Shown: one piece after another, positions 11,865-24,700 of the stretch
How positions within the stretch are numbered: the stretch's first letter is position 1
Layout of the letters: each line of letters begins with the position of its first letter
Assembly (NCBI GenBank): GCA_021292105.1
Contig: CM037869.1
Coordinates: 27,667,536 to 27,731,535, forward strand
From: Anadara kagoshimensis
Taxonomy: Eukaryota > Mollusca > Bivalvia > Arcoida > Arcidae
Length of the DNA: 64,000 nt
Direction of reading: 5' to 3'
Translations under genes and position numbers: made by a program
Notes under the pieces: generated by a model
What the model was told of the DNA's origin: nothing
The model's input: only the letters and a program-made list of their open reading frames with translations
The model's database searches: none

Positions 11865-13164
11865 GTAGTCCGACTAATCAGCCCATTAAACCCCCAATTT
11901 AATTTTTTGACTTTTTGAAGGTTTGTGGTCTGACAGCTTCCATTATTAAATTCTTGAAATTTCTGGCGAAAACGGCAGAAACGAAAACACGCGTCGACAC
12001 CTTCCAGTATTTCCTTACCTCGCTCTTGCTGACAACATGGAACACTTCCTAAAACATTTTTCTACCGATCCATGCTTAACTTTTAATTAAAATCCAAATC
12101 TTGTAGAAATACAAGGTTTTCTGATGTCTCTTCAGCTCTGTCACTTTCACATCGTGAAGACATTACTAATCTGCATTGACCAATCGGATCGCGCGTGGCA
12201 TTTGGATGGTGAAACGCACAGTTCTATCTTTAGAAAGCACATGGCGATGTTTATTTACTTTAACGATTCGCATCATTAATGATGTTTTCACGCGTATAAC
12301 ATATTATTTTAGTTATTTTATTTATATCAATATCATGTGAAGACATGTGTACTAATTGCAGTGAAGATTTCTCATCTTTTTTCTCGTTTATATCTACATT
12401 ATTTTTTCTTTCAAATTGGGTAATATTCTATCATATCTGGGACTTGCATGTTCTCCTGAAATGCTGTCAAGTTTTGTCCAATATTTTGTAGATCGCAGAA
12501 TTAAAAGGTTTTAAACCAGCTGTAATATATAAAGTTCAACACAAGAGTACTTGTCCACAAGGTCATTAAAATTAATTCTCTTATATTCATCCCGACCACA
12601 CTGTAAATTTTGCCATGGGGTTCAAATTTTAACTGTATTTTGCGTGAACATACATATATACAGGGAGGTGCTTAATTTTTTCTTTCCAAAATTACTGGAT
12701 AATATTTCCAGGATACTAGTTCAGAATAAAATGAGATGGGTCAAGAATATAAAAATATACAGAGAAGATCGCGACTACTCTATATAAATCAGACAATCAT
12801 ATCTCTAAATATTTTGAATACAGTTCAATGTTACCTTTTGTTAGTACATATATTAAACACCATGTAAAACATCCTTAATAACGCGAATTACCAATGTAAA
12901 GATAGAACTGCGAGTTTCACCATCCAAATGCAACGCGCGATCTGATTGGTCAATGGAGATTAGTAATGTCTTCACGTCATGAAGAGACATCAGAAAACCT
13001 TGTATTTCAAGGTAAGGAAATACTGGAAATTATCGACGCGTGTTTCCGTTTTCGCCAGAAATTTTAAGAATTCAATAATGGAAGCTGTCTGACCACAAAC
13101 CTCCAAAAAGTCAAAAAAAAAATAAAATAAAATGGGGGTTTAGTTGGCTGATTAGTCGGACTAC
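11865..13164. mobile_element. Long-arm foldback element, 1.3 kb
   Basis: The left arm begins GTAGTCCGACTAATCAGCC, and the reverse complement of the right end begins identically. The arms match through 'cgccagaaattt', 'ggtaaggaaatactgg', 'gatgtctcttca' and 'caatcggatcgcgcg' blocks: left arm about 11865-12300, right arm about 12850-13164. The right arm lacks about 90 bases present near 12020-12110. About 550 bp of spacer has no credible ORF. A clean target duplication was not found, although 'gacagtag' occurs just outside both ends. Confidence 0.75.
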
Positions 13165-13589
13165 ATCGACAGTAGGTCGATCTCCATCATTGGCAAGTCC
13201 AAGGAACCTCTAGGTGGCATCAAATATTTTGACTTGCAGGTCAATTTGCAAATGCAAGTGACTTCTAGAAGGCGTCTTATTTTTCATATTGCATGTTAAG
13301 GTGGCGTCTAGCTGTTGGATTTGATTTGCATAACTAAGAATGTCTCCTTTGACATGAGAAGCTGGATGACACCTTGCTGTTCGACATATAATGCAAGAAG
13401 ACTTCTCGTATTAATCTAAATGAAGTAGAGTTTTATGTACCAGTTAGGATTCTTTCATTAATACCAAGGCGGTCAGAGATGGTGGAGAACAATGGAATGA
13501 TAGGAGAAAATCACGTTTTGTTTTTGACAGTTTTATCAGATATTTGTATTGATTTCAATAATGTTTCTATAGTTCTCAATTTTGATTAC

Positions 13590-14500
13590 ACAACGGCGGG
13601 TGTAGCTACCTGAACAGGAGGTGCTTACCCTTCTGGAGCACCCAGCCTCACTTCCCTGGTTGAAGTCAACATGTGTAACTATTTGCCAATTTCAACGTTT
13701 TTACATTTCTTTGGGATTTTGTGGGTGGCATTGAATGGTATATTTGGTTTTTTCTTTATTATTTATTTAATTTGGAAGATCCGTTCTAAGAAGGTGGGGT
13801 TAACCTTATAACCAAGAAAAAAACCCAATCTTTGAAAAACAATGTTTTTATTCTCAGGTATGACCGATTCGAATTTGAGTCTAGACGGTGAGAGTTGATC
13901 GGAAGGGCTTTGTATTAATTTCAATACCGCTTCCACAGTACCATGTTCCCTTCAATCTCATTATGATTACATACTGATAAGTGTAGCTAGCTAAACAGAA
14001 GGTGCTTACAATTCCATTGCAATGAGCCTCACTGCCGTAGTTGAAGTTCACCTGTTTAATCTAATTTGCAAGCTTGAAAGTGTTTACTTCGATTTAGGAT
14101 TTGTGTTTGGACATGGATTGGCATTTTCTGTTTTTACTAAATTGAGGAGATTTGTTCTAGGAAGGTGGAGTTAACCGTTATTACTCAGAAAAAACTCCAA
14201 CCTTCCGCGAAAACAATCGTTTTATACTCTACTATGACTGATTGGAATTCGAGTCAAGATAATGAGAGTTTACCAGAAAGGCGTTGTATTCATTTCAATA
14301 CATAGTTTTGTGTTTCCTTCATTCTCAATTTTGATTAAACAAGTGGCAGGTGTAGCTAGCTAAACAGCAGGAGTATGTACCCTTCCAGAGCACCTTGTCT
14401 CACTTCCCTTGTTGAAATTCACATATTTAACTAAATTTTTACTTTGCTTTGGGATTGTGATTTTAACATGGACTGGTTTGTTTGTATTTGATTTCAATAA
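13590..14500 (+). repeat. Tandem array of three R1-related units (about 370 bp each)
   Basis: The block 'gtgtagctagct...acaggaggtgcttac' plus 'cctcact.cc.tggttgaagt' recurs near 13600, 13985 and 14346. The first two units are each followed by an 'aagatccgttctaagaaggtgg' type block, so the repeat period includes sequence beyond the usual R1 ends. Confidence 0.7.
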
Positions 14501-14654
14501 AGAAAAACAATTCAAGTAAACAACTAACCCGATTTTATTGTATAAAATATTGCTTTTGTACAAAGGCAGGCAACATATAATATATGTTAAAATGCTGATT
14601 TGTATTAAAAATAATCAATAATATGTATATACATTACAAAACAATCCTAAAAAT

Positions 14655-14962
14655 ATAGACAAATAACATTGACCTGTCCGCTTGACCTTTTATTAAGAAC
14701 ATTCATACAGGAGTGTCTAACAAGGATCCATACACAATGCATAAACATACACCTATATCACCTAACATTAGGTTAATATTTTCCTTACTGTCTTAAACCC
14801 TTCAAAATTGATTCTACATATGGATTTCTGTTTGAAATGGTATTCCCCAAAATGTTGAAATAAATGTTTGTGCCCACTATATATAAATGTACTGGGCCAT
14901 AATGAATAATTAAATTGAAGATCAAGAAGACAGGTCAATGATGTCTGCCTATATGGATATAT
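14655..14962. mobile_element. MITE family 2 copy (CATTGACCTGTCCG ends)
   Basis: The left end is 'caaataacattgacctgtccg' and the right end is 'gacaggtcaatgatgtctgcc', an imperfect inverted pair. Cleaner copies are at 33636-33884 and 51864-52113. Confidence 0.6.
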
Positions 14963-16288
14963 AATATGTTAGAATTAAATAGTAAAAATTAAATACACTG
15001 TAATATAAATATTTAATATCAGGAGACTGAGCGTAGCTAGACATAAATACAAATAAAAGTAATTTTAAACATTTGAATGTTACCAAATATGTAGACTGAA
15101 TTGTTTCTGTTGTCATCAACTCTTTTTATAGATGATATGGGACCCTGGAACGAAAGAACCTGCCCCTACCAAAATGCTTAAATTTACTGCCTCAAGGCTG
15201 ATTTCAATAAACTTTTAACATAAGTTTGAAGAAAACATATTTAACTTTCAACAACTGCAGGTGAGTTGGTCACCATGCCAATATTTATTTAATGGCGGAG
15301 TAGAATATACCGCCTCCAACTGTGGATTTCCGCACTTTGGTATGGGGCAAGTTCTGTTGTTAAAAGGGGCTGTTGACCACAGAAATAATTCGGTCTACCA
15401 ACATGTGTAATAAATTGATATCCAAAAAGCTATTAATATAACTTGTTAGCATAAAAAACAAGAGTTAAATACAGTATAAATAATACATAACGAAAACTAA
15501 GCATAGCTAGATAATTAATATAAAAGATCTACAACATTTACATTCAATAAATAATAAAATTATAAAAATTTGTACAGTCCAAAACAGCTTAAATGCAATA
15601 CAAAAAATTGTATAAAAACTTTGCGTAGGTAGACATGAACATAAAAGTATTCTAAAACATTTAAATTCAATAAATGATAAAAAAATTAAGTTTGAGACAT
15701 TTACATCTAAAATGCATTATTGACAATTTTAGCTTTTGGCCATGTGAGGTAATAATGATATTGTTTAAATATATTATAAATTATAAACATGAGACATATT
15801 TGTAAAACATATACCACCACACTCCAATAAATCATAAGGTGGGAACTTTCAATCTACTTATAACTTTGACCTGATATATATAGTTACAATGACCTCAGTG
15901 ACCTTTCACCTCAATATTTTTTAAGAATATCTAGCAGGGTTTTAGATTTTGAATAAATTATCATATCAAACTAAGGTCACTGCATGGAAAATCTTTTATG
16001 TATTACAATTATTGACCATGACCTTTAACTGCTTCTTCTTTCAAAAATATCTGTCAGTTAAGTTTGATGAAAATCTATCAAATCAACAAACTAAATTTAT
16101 TCCCAATAAATCTGTTAAAGAACAAATTAGGAAAACAAGACACAAAATAAACAAGTACTCAAACAAGGAAATCGATTGAATTAGGATACCCCGCCAGCAG
16201 GTTCTTTTTGTGATTTGCACATATAGTCAAAGGGAATTAACTCCCAGTAAAAAATAAACAAACCAACTCGGGGTCACAAATATGTGCA

Positions 16289-16303
16289 TCTCCAATGAAT
16301 GTT
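16289..16303. repeat. Left 15-base target-site duplication of the insertion
   Basis: TCTCCAATGAATGTT occurs here and again exactly at 16583-16597, bracketing 16304-16582. Fifteen bases is long for DNA transposons and typical of target-primed retrotransposition. Confidence 0.8.
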
Positions 16304-16582
16304 AGGTTTGGCGGTGGGTGGTTCCAACGCGTCCCGCGGGTTGAATATTAGTTGGTCTCTGACTATTGAGTAGATGGATCCTTGTGGATACCGGTGCGGT
16401 GGTAATACAATTGGTGAAGTAAGAAGATGAACACCAACATCTAAACAATAGCAGTTTATTGTAAGTAGTGATAATGGTCTAGCTTTCGGCTTGGGGTAGC
16501 CGTCCTGATGAAGGCTACCCCAAGCCTATCACTACTTATAATAAACTACTATTGTTTAGATGTTGGTGTTCATCTTCTTACT
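16304..16582 (+). mobile_element. Penelope-like retroelement remnant with foldback end
   Basis: This 279-bp insert lies between two copies of a 15-base target duplication. From 16416 to 16584 it is a long inverted repeat (arms start 'gaagtaagaagatgaacacc') around a short loop holding CTGATGA. Hammerhead pieces in the arms, a variable-length target duplication and an inverted tail are known features of Penelope-like elements. That assignment is inferred, since no reverse transcriptase or GIY-YIG sequence is present. The first 110 bases (16304-16415) are GC-richer than the surroundings and unassigned. Confidence 0.65.
16476..16516. ncRNA. Split hammerhead-ribozyme motif in a foldback
   Basis: The plus strand has CTGATGA at 16505-16511 followed by an AGGC...GCC stem II (to 16526). 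The expected GAAA and cleavage segment is missing there. On the minus strand the left arm has the same stem II followed by GAAAGCTAGACC (16487-16476). Together the halves give a complete type I hammerhead with a two-base-pair AGCT stem III, as in Penelope-like elements. Neither strand alone carries a complete ribozyme. Confidence 0.6.
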
Positions 16583-16597
16583 TCTCCAATGAATGTT
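16583..16597. repeat. Right 15-base target-site duplication
   Basis: Identical to 16289-16303. Confidence 0.8.
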
Positions 16598-17009
16598 GAT
16601 GCTGTGCATTAAGTTTCATGAAATAGTCCTTTACAGTTTTAGAGAATTATTGCAGACAAGAATTTCTGAAGGAAGGAAAGACGGATGGAAACTCACATTT
16701 AATTTCCTCCTCATAAGGACGGGGATAATAACAGATTGTAGAAAGTGTAATGTTAGATGGTTTATTGGATGTGATGACAAAAGTGATATCCAGTAGCTTG
16801 GTACAAATAGTTTTGCAAGTCACTATAATACTACTACACAACTATTGGTCCATACTACATATAACATAAAAAAATAATCAAAAACAAAAATATAACAAAA
16901 CATTATTTTTAACTTGGAGGTATCAGTTCTACTCGTAGAATGTTTGTTTCTTGTTTTAATGTTGATGGACAAAAGAAAGTGATACTCTGAAAACATGAGG
17001 CCCAGAAGA

Positions 17010-17340
17010 GCCTGTATTGCTCAACTGGTAAAATTTGGCCTCATTTGAATATTTTCCTTATATTGGGTCGATGAAAATATTTCAAAAAAACCTGTTTCAT
17101 ATGTTAGATAAACAGGTATCTGTTTTCTATATTTTAAATTACAAAATCGGTAGAACATTGAATCCACAATGGCCATTTTAGTGACTTTGCTAATTATAGT
17201 AATGACAGCCATCTTGGTCTACTTAACACACCAAAATTAGTTTCAATTCACCCAGTAGTTTCAGAGGAGAAGATCAAAGTTTACATACACATGGATGCAC
17301 GCTTCAGCATGCCATAAAGGCAGCTGACTATAGTCAGTTC
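17010..17340 (+). repeat. R4 repeat copy
   Basis: Same ordered blocks as 6175-6380 ('aatggccatttta', 'cacccagtagtttcagagga', 'gcatgccat'). The short ORF on the minus strand (17021-17212) is inside it. Confidence 0.55.
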
Positions 17341-17686
17341 AGCTGATAATTACAATCTAAATACATGTAGTGAGATAAATTAACATGAAAATATTCAATA
17401 TACATGCTATATTATATGCTGGTTGTTATATACATGAATTTTTATTTTTCTGTTGTCATTTGAACATTTTATCTTTTGTATATAAATTTATTTAATGGTA
17501 AAATAACTGATAGTTTTTATCACCATTGTACAAGACCGACATCTTATAATCTTAGTACACATATTACTGCATCAGTTGTAAAGTTGTTCTAGTATATTGC
17601 ATTTTGGTTTTTTATAACTAGCAGAAAAAATATTTCTGTACCAATTGTATTAAAATGTATCACAGGGGACACAATTAATATTATAC

Positions 17687-17762
17687 ATTTATTGCCCATG
17701 AGTGAGGGAGATATGAACATTTGAACAAATGTTCATATCTCCCTCACTCACGGGCAATAAAT
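17687..17762. repeat. Near-perfect 37-bp-arm palindrome (hairpin)
   Basis: Two 37-base arms (outer ends ATTTATTGCCC, inner ends GAACATTTG) flank a 2-base centre with one mismatch. It may be the fused ends of an inverted-repeat element or a hairpin precursor; no larger element was identified. Confidence 0.85.
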
Positions 17763-18740
17763 TGTTTATTATACCGAAAGATAACCATGGTAATAAGAAA
17801 GACAGACAGAAAGAAAAATATTCTTTAAAAAAAACAGCATGAAAACATCAGTCCTTCTCCGATTCATTGCTTTTTCTCCTATCAGAACTGATCGGAGGCA
17901 AATGCTAGAACGTCGTGACCGATTCTCCATCGATGACGTCATATCATTGTGACGTCAGTGTGCTCCAAAGGGATGGGATATAATGTTTTCAGAGGGATAT
18001 ATATTATTTTTTCCACCCTGATCACATGATCCAACGGTCCAATCAAATTACAGATTGTGTCATATTTTTCTAATGAGGTATAATAAAAATCTTCATTGTA
18101 AAATGCACTTTATTATCACCAGTATAATTGTATAAATGCCTATATATGTATAATATAAAGATGATCTATTCATTGCGTAGATGTGTCAATTAAATGTAAA
18201 TGTTAACATATCAGATCATGTAGGCTAAAATATGAAATAGTGTAAAGGAATATTTTTTATTCAATAAATTACAAATGCGTAATAATATAAGTATTCATAA
18301 ATAAACAAATGGATTCGAAAACAATAGATGATTGCCATTATATTAATCCGTCTCCAAGAATACAAGGCTAAATTTTAACTCTGTAGAAACTTATATTAGT
18401 ATTTGTGATACCAGTATGTGACCAGTATCTTAAATTTGTAAAATGTTAATAAATTACAGCCATAGATTATCAAAGATCTGATGGCAAAGTATACAGTGAG
18501 TCTATTTTAATATTAGAGTACATGTAACAAAAAAAGTGCATACAGTGATACTCTACTTACACATATATGCATTATTGTAACCCGTCTTCATTTATAAACA
18601 CTCTGCCTTAAGATTGGGACGACTTATAACAGTTTAATTGTTCTCTACATAAACTTATGTTAGTATTTGTGATACTGTTTTAGTATGTGACTGGAGTCTT
18701 TAATATCTAAAATGTTCAAAATGGATGTACTTAATGTTAC

Positions 18741-21700
18741 TCAGCTTTCAAAATGTCTCTTTCCATCCAAATACAGCATAGATTCTGTAATGAGAAAAAC
18801 ATTATAAATTTATACATCAAAAGATTGATTGATTGAATGGGGTTTTACATCCCCAGTCAATATTATTTCACTTATATCGAGATGTGACCATCTATAGATG
18901 AGGTAGCAGAATTAATACTTTTCCAGTTTGCTTAGGAGAATGTGCAGGGAAGTTTCTTCAACAAGCCAAAACATGGGACATCGGTTTTTAAAGTCTCCAA
19001 AATGACCCATGACTTTTATTTGTGAATACGGAGAGCTTGGCAAAAGAACAGTCACTAACTATTTTTAATTCTTGATCAGGCCCGACCAAGATTCGAACCC
19101 ACTGCCTTCTACATACAGATTGAGCACTTTACAAAATAAGCTCTGCAGTCAGTGCAGTGGTATATTAAAAGAGACAGTACATAAGAACATGTCTAACTGT
19201 ACCCTGAGTAAACTAAATAGCTTTCTTAGCTGGACTATTGTGTGCAACATATAAGTCATATGTGACATTCCCTAACTCTGTCAACAGGTTCACAAAACTG
19301 AACAAACTATAGAAAAGACACTGCCAAATTCAACCTTGAGTGCTTTCAATCAGAGAAATTGTCCACAGGTATAATCAAACTCGGATGAAAATGCAGCCAT
19401 AGAAGCCTGAGGTTTAATAATGGTGTCAACTGTGGTGAAAAAGAGCTTAACCTAACCCTGCACAAACTGAAAACCTGTATCAAGTGAACTAGATGTAACT
19501 GAACTACAAGTTCATATATATCCATACAAGACATCATATAGGGTGAGTGGTAAAACCTGCATGCTTATGGATGACAGGACCTCTCACCATGTAGGGCCGC
19601 AAGATCTATAAACCAGTGCTTTAGACAACTCAACCACTGCGCCTGTGTCCATGTGTGTCATCATGAAATGCTTAGATATTTATTAACTATTGACCATTGA
19701 TATTTAAACTGATCAACCAATATTATTTCAGTTGGGTAGCTTGGTCAGTTGATCTTGTGATGTAAAAGTTCCAGACTGACAATCAAGTTTTGTCAGTGAA
19801 TTTAACAATTTCATATCGCCCACAAACAAATTTTATGTGTGTTTACAAGAATTACCCATCCTTATATTATTTCTGCTCAATATCTTTCATGTTTATGGAT
19901 GAATTCTGATCAAACTTAGCACAAATGTAAACCAACATAATATGATGTACCCCATACCAAATTTAGTTGCATAGATCAAGAGGCAAGATTTCTAGGTCAA
20001 ATTTTACAAATAATAACTTGGCAAGGTTGGAGAATATATTTGTCTCTCAAAAGCCTTTAGTTACATTCGTAGTCAGTAAAGCATGTGTAATAAAATACAA
20101 TAAAACAATAAATTACCTGCATATGTCTGGGGTATAACTCTTTTGAGATATCTTGCTGTGAATCGAAGGTAAAATGAAAGTCATTGGTAACAGCCCGTGA
20201 TCCATCTAATCCTACCACTTCTGCATGTACCTTCAACTGTAACATTGATCCTCTTGTGTAAACAACCTAGCAACAAAAGTACAATGAAATATTAGAGGCA
20301 TGTACTTGCCAACAGTTAGGGGTGTAACAATATGACAAAAACAGTATTGCAATATACTGCAGTGCACCAAACTTCTTCATTAAAACTTAATAATCGAACA
20401 GATTATTGTTGACACAGTTTCTTGCTTGAGCTACACATAATGGTGCGACATAACAACAACCTGTTTCAATCACCAGGAAGATACTGATTGCCTAATAATA
20501 ATTATCAACATGTCGGAGTGACTGCTGTATTTTTTTCAGCCAGATTCTAATATAGAAATAAAACATAAGTTACATCATGGCTTATGTTTAAGAGAACATG
20601 AACCACAGTCCATATTGTCAAGGTAACAAACCAAAGTCAACCAGTATATCGGTAAACCATTTCACCCCAACAACAATAAAAGTAACAAAAGTAATAGAAG
20701 TATGTGGCAAAACAGCTGAATCAAATAAGACAACAATATTAACATCTTGATTTATCACCACCATTTGTTAAGTCAAATTTTGGCATATTGGTCATTTTTG
20801 GAGTTTAGCAATAAATTGAGAAGTTTCTAAAAATACATAAAAGAAATATATATTTTGTGATTTTATTTTATATCAGCAGAATAATGTAAAGACTCCAACA
20901 TGAAATCTTTACTTGTAATTTATGTTGATGTGTTCATTTAATAGAAATTCTATATCAGGAAACAATTTTATATGCAAAACTCATAGTAAAAAGACATGGT
21001 CACTCAATTATCACTTGATCACTCAATAGTGTGAGTGACAATTGCTGGTGAACTATCAATGACTAGTACTAAAAATAGATGCTTCAACTTAGCAATTTCA
21101 AATTCCTTAATGAAAAATTTTAAATATACCTGTGATGATAGGAATAGAAGTGAACCTATTTCTACTGGTTTTCTGAACAAAATATCATCAACTATCTTTA
21201 TGTAAGGTCTTGTATTACTGAAAGTAAGAAAATCAAAAATCAAAGTACTGAAAGTACTGAAGTCCGGTCACTCACCTGCCATGGTGAGAAACATTATTGA
21301 TAATTAAATGAAGGATCTTGCAAAAGTGAATAGGTAATATTAGATTTATTAAAAATATATACTTGCAAAAATTATTGTATCATATGTATGTATGTATCAT
21401 ATGTATGTATCTATGTTGCATAAGTTAATGAGAGCTAACAAAAATAATTAAAAATTAAAAAAAAGAATAAATTGAGTAAATCTTATCAACAAGCATTTTG
21501 TGAGTTGCATAAACGTTTTATTGATTAAGTTTACTATGACAAGTTTATACAATGAAGCAAGCTGCTTATGCATGGATATTGCAAGCATGGCTTATCAATG
21601 CAATCAAAAAGTTTTATGGCCATCATCACAATATTGTTGATAAGTAAGATGTCTCTGTATCCAAAATTATCCTGGATATATTTGAACTCCCCATAGTTCT

Positions 21701-24700
21701 ATATTCCTATTTTCCCAAGTTTTGATTATAGATGTGGCAGATGTAGCTAGCTATACATGTGGTGCTTACCCTTTCGGAGCGCCCTGCCTCACTTCCCTGA
21801 TGAAGTTCACATGTTTCACTAATTTGCAAGTTTCAAAAGTTACTTTGCTTTGGAATTGCAGTTTGGACATGGCTTGGTATATTTGTTTTTGATTTAATAA
21901 ATTCAATATTACATAAACACAAATTAAGATTTTGTTGACTGTATTATCTAATTTTTGTAACTGTGAAGTGTTTCATCAGCTATAGCCAAAACTGATAAAA
22001 CTGCGACAATTATATGATGATATTTGATATTATATGTAAGTAATAATTTTACATCATGTAGCTAAATGTGCAATACAATATGCTAAATATGGATAGAGTG
22101 GAGAGGAGTAATGAGGTTCCATGCTCCAATCAAGATTCTTTCACTTATATTGAGCCATATGTTCATAGATAGTGGAGAAAACGGGAGTGCCTACAGAAAT
22201 CCACTGGAAACTTCCACACAGTAGGAACTGCCTGAGTGGAATTTGAAACCTGTAGATGGTAAAAAGGCACTGTGACCCATAAGTGTGTGCTAAAGACCAC
22301 TTTGCCACTGAGGTCCCCCTCCAACTGGATGGGATTGAAGTTCATGGTAGGGTTAATCTACTACTACTGATTCATTTCACAACTAGGTAGACTGGAGGTA
22401 AATGGGTTTTTTTTGCTCAAGGTGATGCCATTTAGCACAGCCAAGGCTCAAAATCACAACCAAAAAATGCTGAGTCTGAGACCTAAACCATTTCATCATT
22501 TGTGTGGACATACAATAATATATAATGTATATAATTACCTGTATAATGAAGCATTAGCCCAGGCCAGTTCAAATGCCTTCCTCATTATAAATCCACCAAA
22601 TATCTTACTATATAAATTTCTTTGCTGAAAAAGTGAAATATTAACATTATTTAAAGTGAACATAACATACATGTATGGCAGCAGCCTGGACTTGGTAAAT
22701 TGCAGATGTGCTAAATGGAAAGAGGACTTCTGTTTGTTTTAGATGAAGCACTGCATTTTTCCACTTTTCTACTTGAATTGTCTTGTTTATACATGCTTAC
22801 ATTTCCTTTGTCACAAGACAGTTTTCAAATTACTGTGAATTTACTTGATTTCATGGATTCAAATTATTGCAGTTTTTAACTTCCAGCCTTTCCATGAGTT
22901 ATAATACTCAAATACAGTCAAACCTGTCTATAAAGGACACCAAAGGGAACCAGTAAAAGTAGTCTTTATGGACAGGTGGCCTTTATATACAGGTCAAAAA
23001 TTATGAATAAAGAACAATTGAATAGAATTCTACTGGCCTTTGTAAGCAGGTGGTCCTTATATAGAGGTGGCCTTTAAGGCAGGTTGGACTGTATTTATGA
23101 AACAGATCGAAAATCACTAAATAGACTTTGCAGTGTGTCTATGTTGACTGTGTACTTGAATGTATTATTATGTGTGGTACAAATTTTCAAGAAAAATTTC
23201 TAACAGCAAAATAAGCAAATATTAGTACACTGCAAATAAAGTACACTTACAGTATGCAATGAGTAATGAATTAGATTGATGAAAAGATTCTTTTCATTAC
23301 AGTTTAACCAATGTAACTGAAAAGTATCCCTCTGTAGTTCCTGTCCCACATGGAGTGGCAAGGTAAGGATACAAAAACCAACCATGGTTTATTAAAACTG
23401 AAACATTAGTTTACAGAAAAGAATTGTTGAAATTTTAACAATTAGCAAGCAAATTACTGTTAGATCAGCAGCCCATTTATGCATTTATTCAAATTTTTGC
23501 ATGAGTAAAATTTTCACTTCTTTCTCGCTAAAGAAATAACTGCGAAAAGTTTACCATCGCAAAAATGTCTACCATACAGGTTCATTAAATCATAATGCAT
23601 AGAATATACACCTTTACAGTAAGTAACAGCAAAAAATAGAATAAATCTCTGTCCAGCACATGAAAGAAATAAATCTATGTCACGTACCTCAGGGAAACAA
23701 GTAATTAAGTTTTTAAGTATAGTATCTTCCATCCATACTGAATTTACTGGTTTTATTCTAGCTTTGAATGTCGAAAGACTGAAAAAGTACAAAAAATACC
23801 ATGTACTTGGCAATAATGGCCAAACAGAATATGCAACATTATGCAAATGAAAAAACAAACAAGATAAACACATATTGAGAGCCCCAATTTTAAACCAATG
23901 AAATCTCAAGCAATAGCAATTAACAGTGCTATCACTGCCATTGCTAGCCGGTTTAATAGTTTTATATTTGCATTTAATATTTTTTTATTTCTGAAATGTA
24001 AAACAAGCATGTCCAGTCACTGGAATAGCCAAGAAATGATGCCATGTGTATAAGCATAAGCCAGAAAATAGTGACTCATCATTATCAATAGTAATTATAG
24101 CTCATATAATTACCTTTGGTTTCAAACTGTGTTTTATAGAAGAAAAACATTGCAATTATTAATATAAAACTACAATATTTCTGTGGACACTGAACCAAAT
24201 TACAGCAAATAAATTCAGTGAATTAGGATCACCGCCAGCAGGTTTTGTTCGTGATTTGCACTTATGTTTAAAGCACAATGACTTCCAGGAAAATGAGCAA
24301 ACTAACTCAGGTTAATGATATGCACATCTCCTGTCGATTTTAAGGCTTTACATCAAGTTTCATGAAATAGTGCTACATAGATTTGGGAATTATTCCTGAC
24401 AAGAAGTGTCTGGACATAACAATTTGAAGGTATTTTTCAATTTTTTCAAAATGTAATGCAAAAAAGCATAACCATTTTCCAAATAAATTTTTTGAAATGA
24501 ATGAAGTATATGTTTAACTCTATAGACAACCAAATATCATGTCAAAAGGTGGCTGATTGTCTGTGTAGTTTAGTGTCCTCCTCCATCCCTGAAATGACCA
24601 TTTGAATTTACACAATAAATGAAAGAATGTTGACTAGTCTGTAAAACACTATTGCTCTATTCCATTCTATGTCTTAGTGTTGTTCGAGTTAAAAAAAAAA

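Larger units (their letters stand above)
16178..16720 (+). repeat. R3 repeat copy interrupted by a later insertion
   Basis: The left part (16178-16303) begins at 'aattaggataccccgccagc' and runs to 'catctccaatgaatgtt'. The repeat resumes at 16583 with the same 15 bases and continues 'gatgctgtgcattaagtttca' to about 16720. Uninterrupted relatives are at 24215-24430 and 30660-30915, which shows that the middle segment is an insert. Confidence 0.75.
9297..18740. other. Gene-free, repeat-rich interval
   Basis: No coding exon could be supported over 9.4 kb. It holds small TIR elements (9563-9767; 10854-11040; 11058-11250), a 1.3 kb foldback (11865-13164), a tandem array of R1 units (13590-14500), a TTGACCTGTCC-type MITE (14655-14962), the Penelope-like insertion (16304-16582) inside an R3 repeat, an R4 copy (17010-17340) and a near-perfect hairpin (17687-17762). 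Stretches 9830-10850, 15000-16170 and 17770-18740 are AT-rich and nothing more was recognised in them. Confidence 0.6.

Noticed and set aside
11865..13164. Target duplication 'gacagtag' for the foldback
   Set aside because: It abuts the left end but is offset by several bases at the right, so it is not a clean duplication.
23514..23909. 131-residue minus-strand ORF as a separate gene
   Set aside because: Only 23688-23778 is coding (ACOT9-A exon 9); the remainder is intron on both sides.
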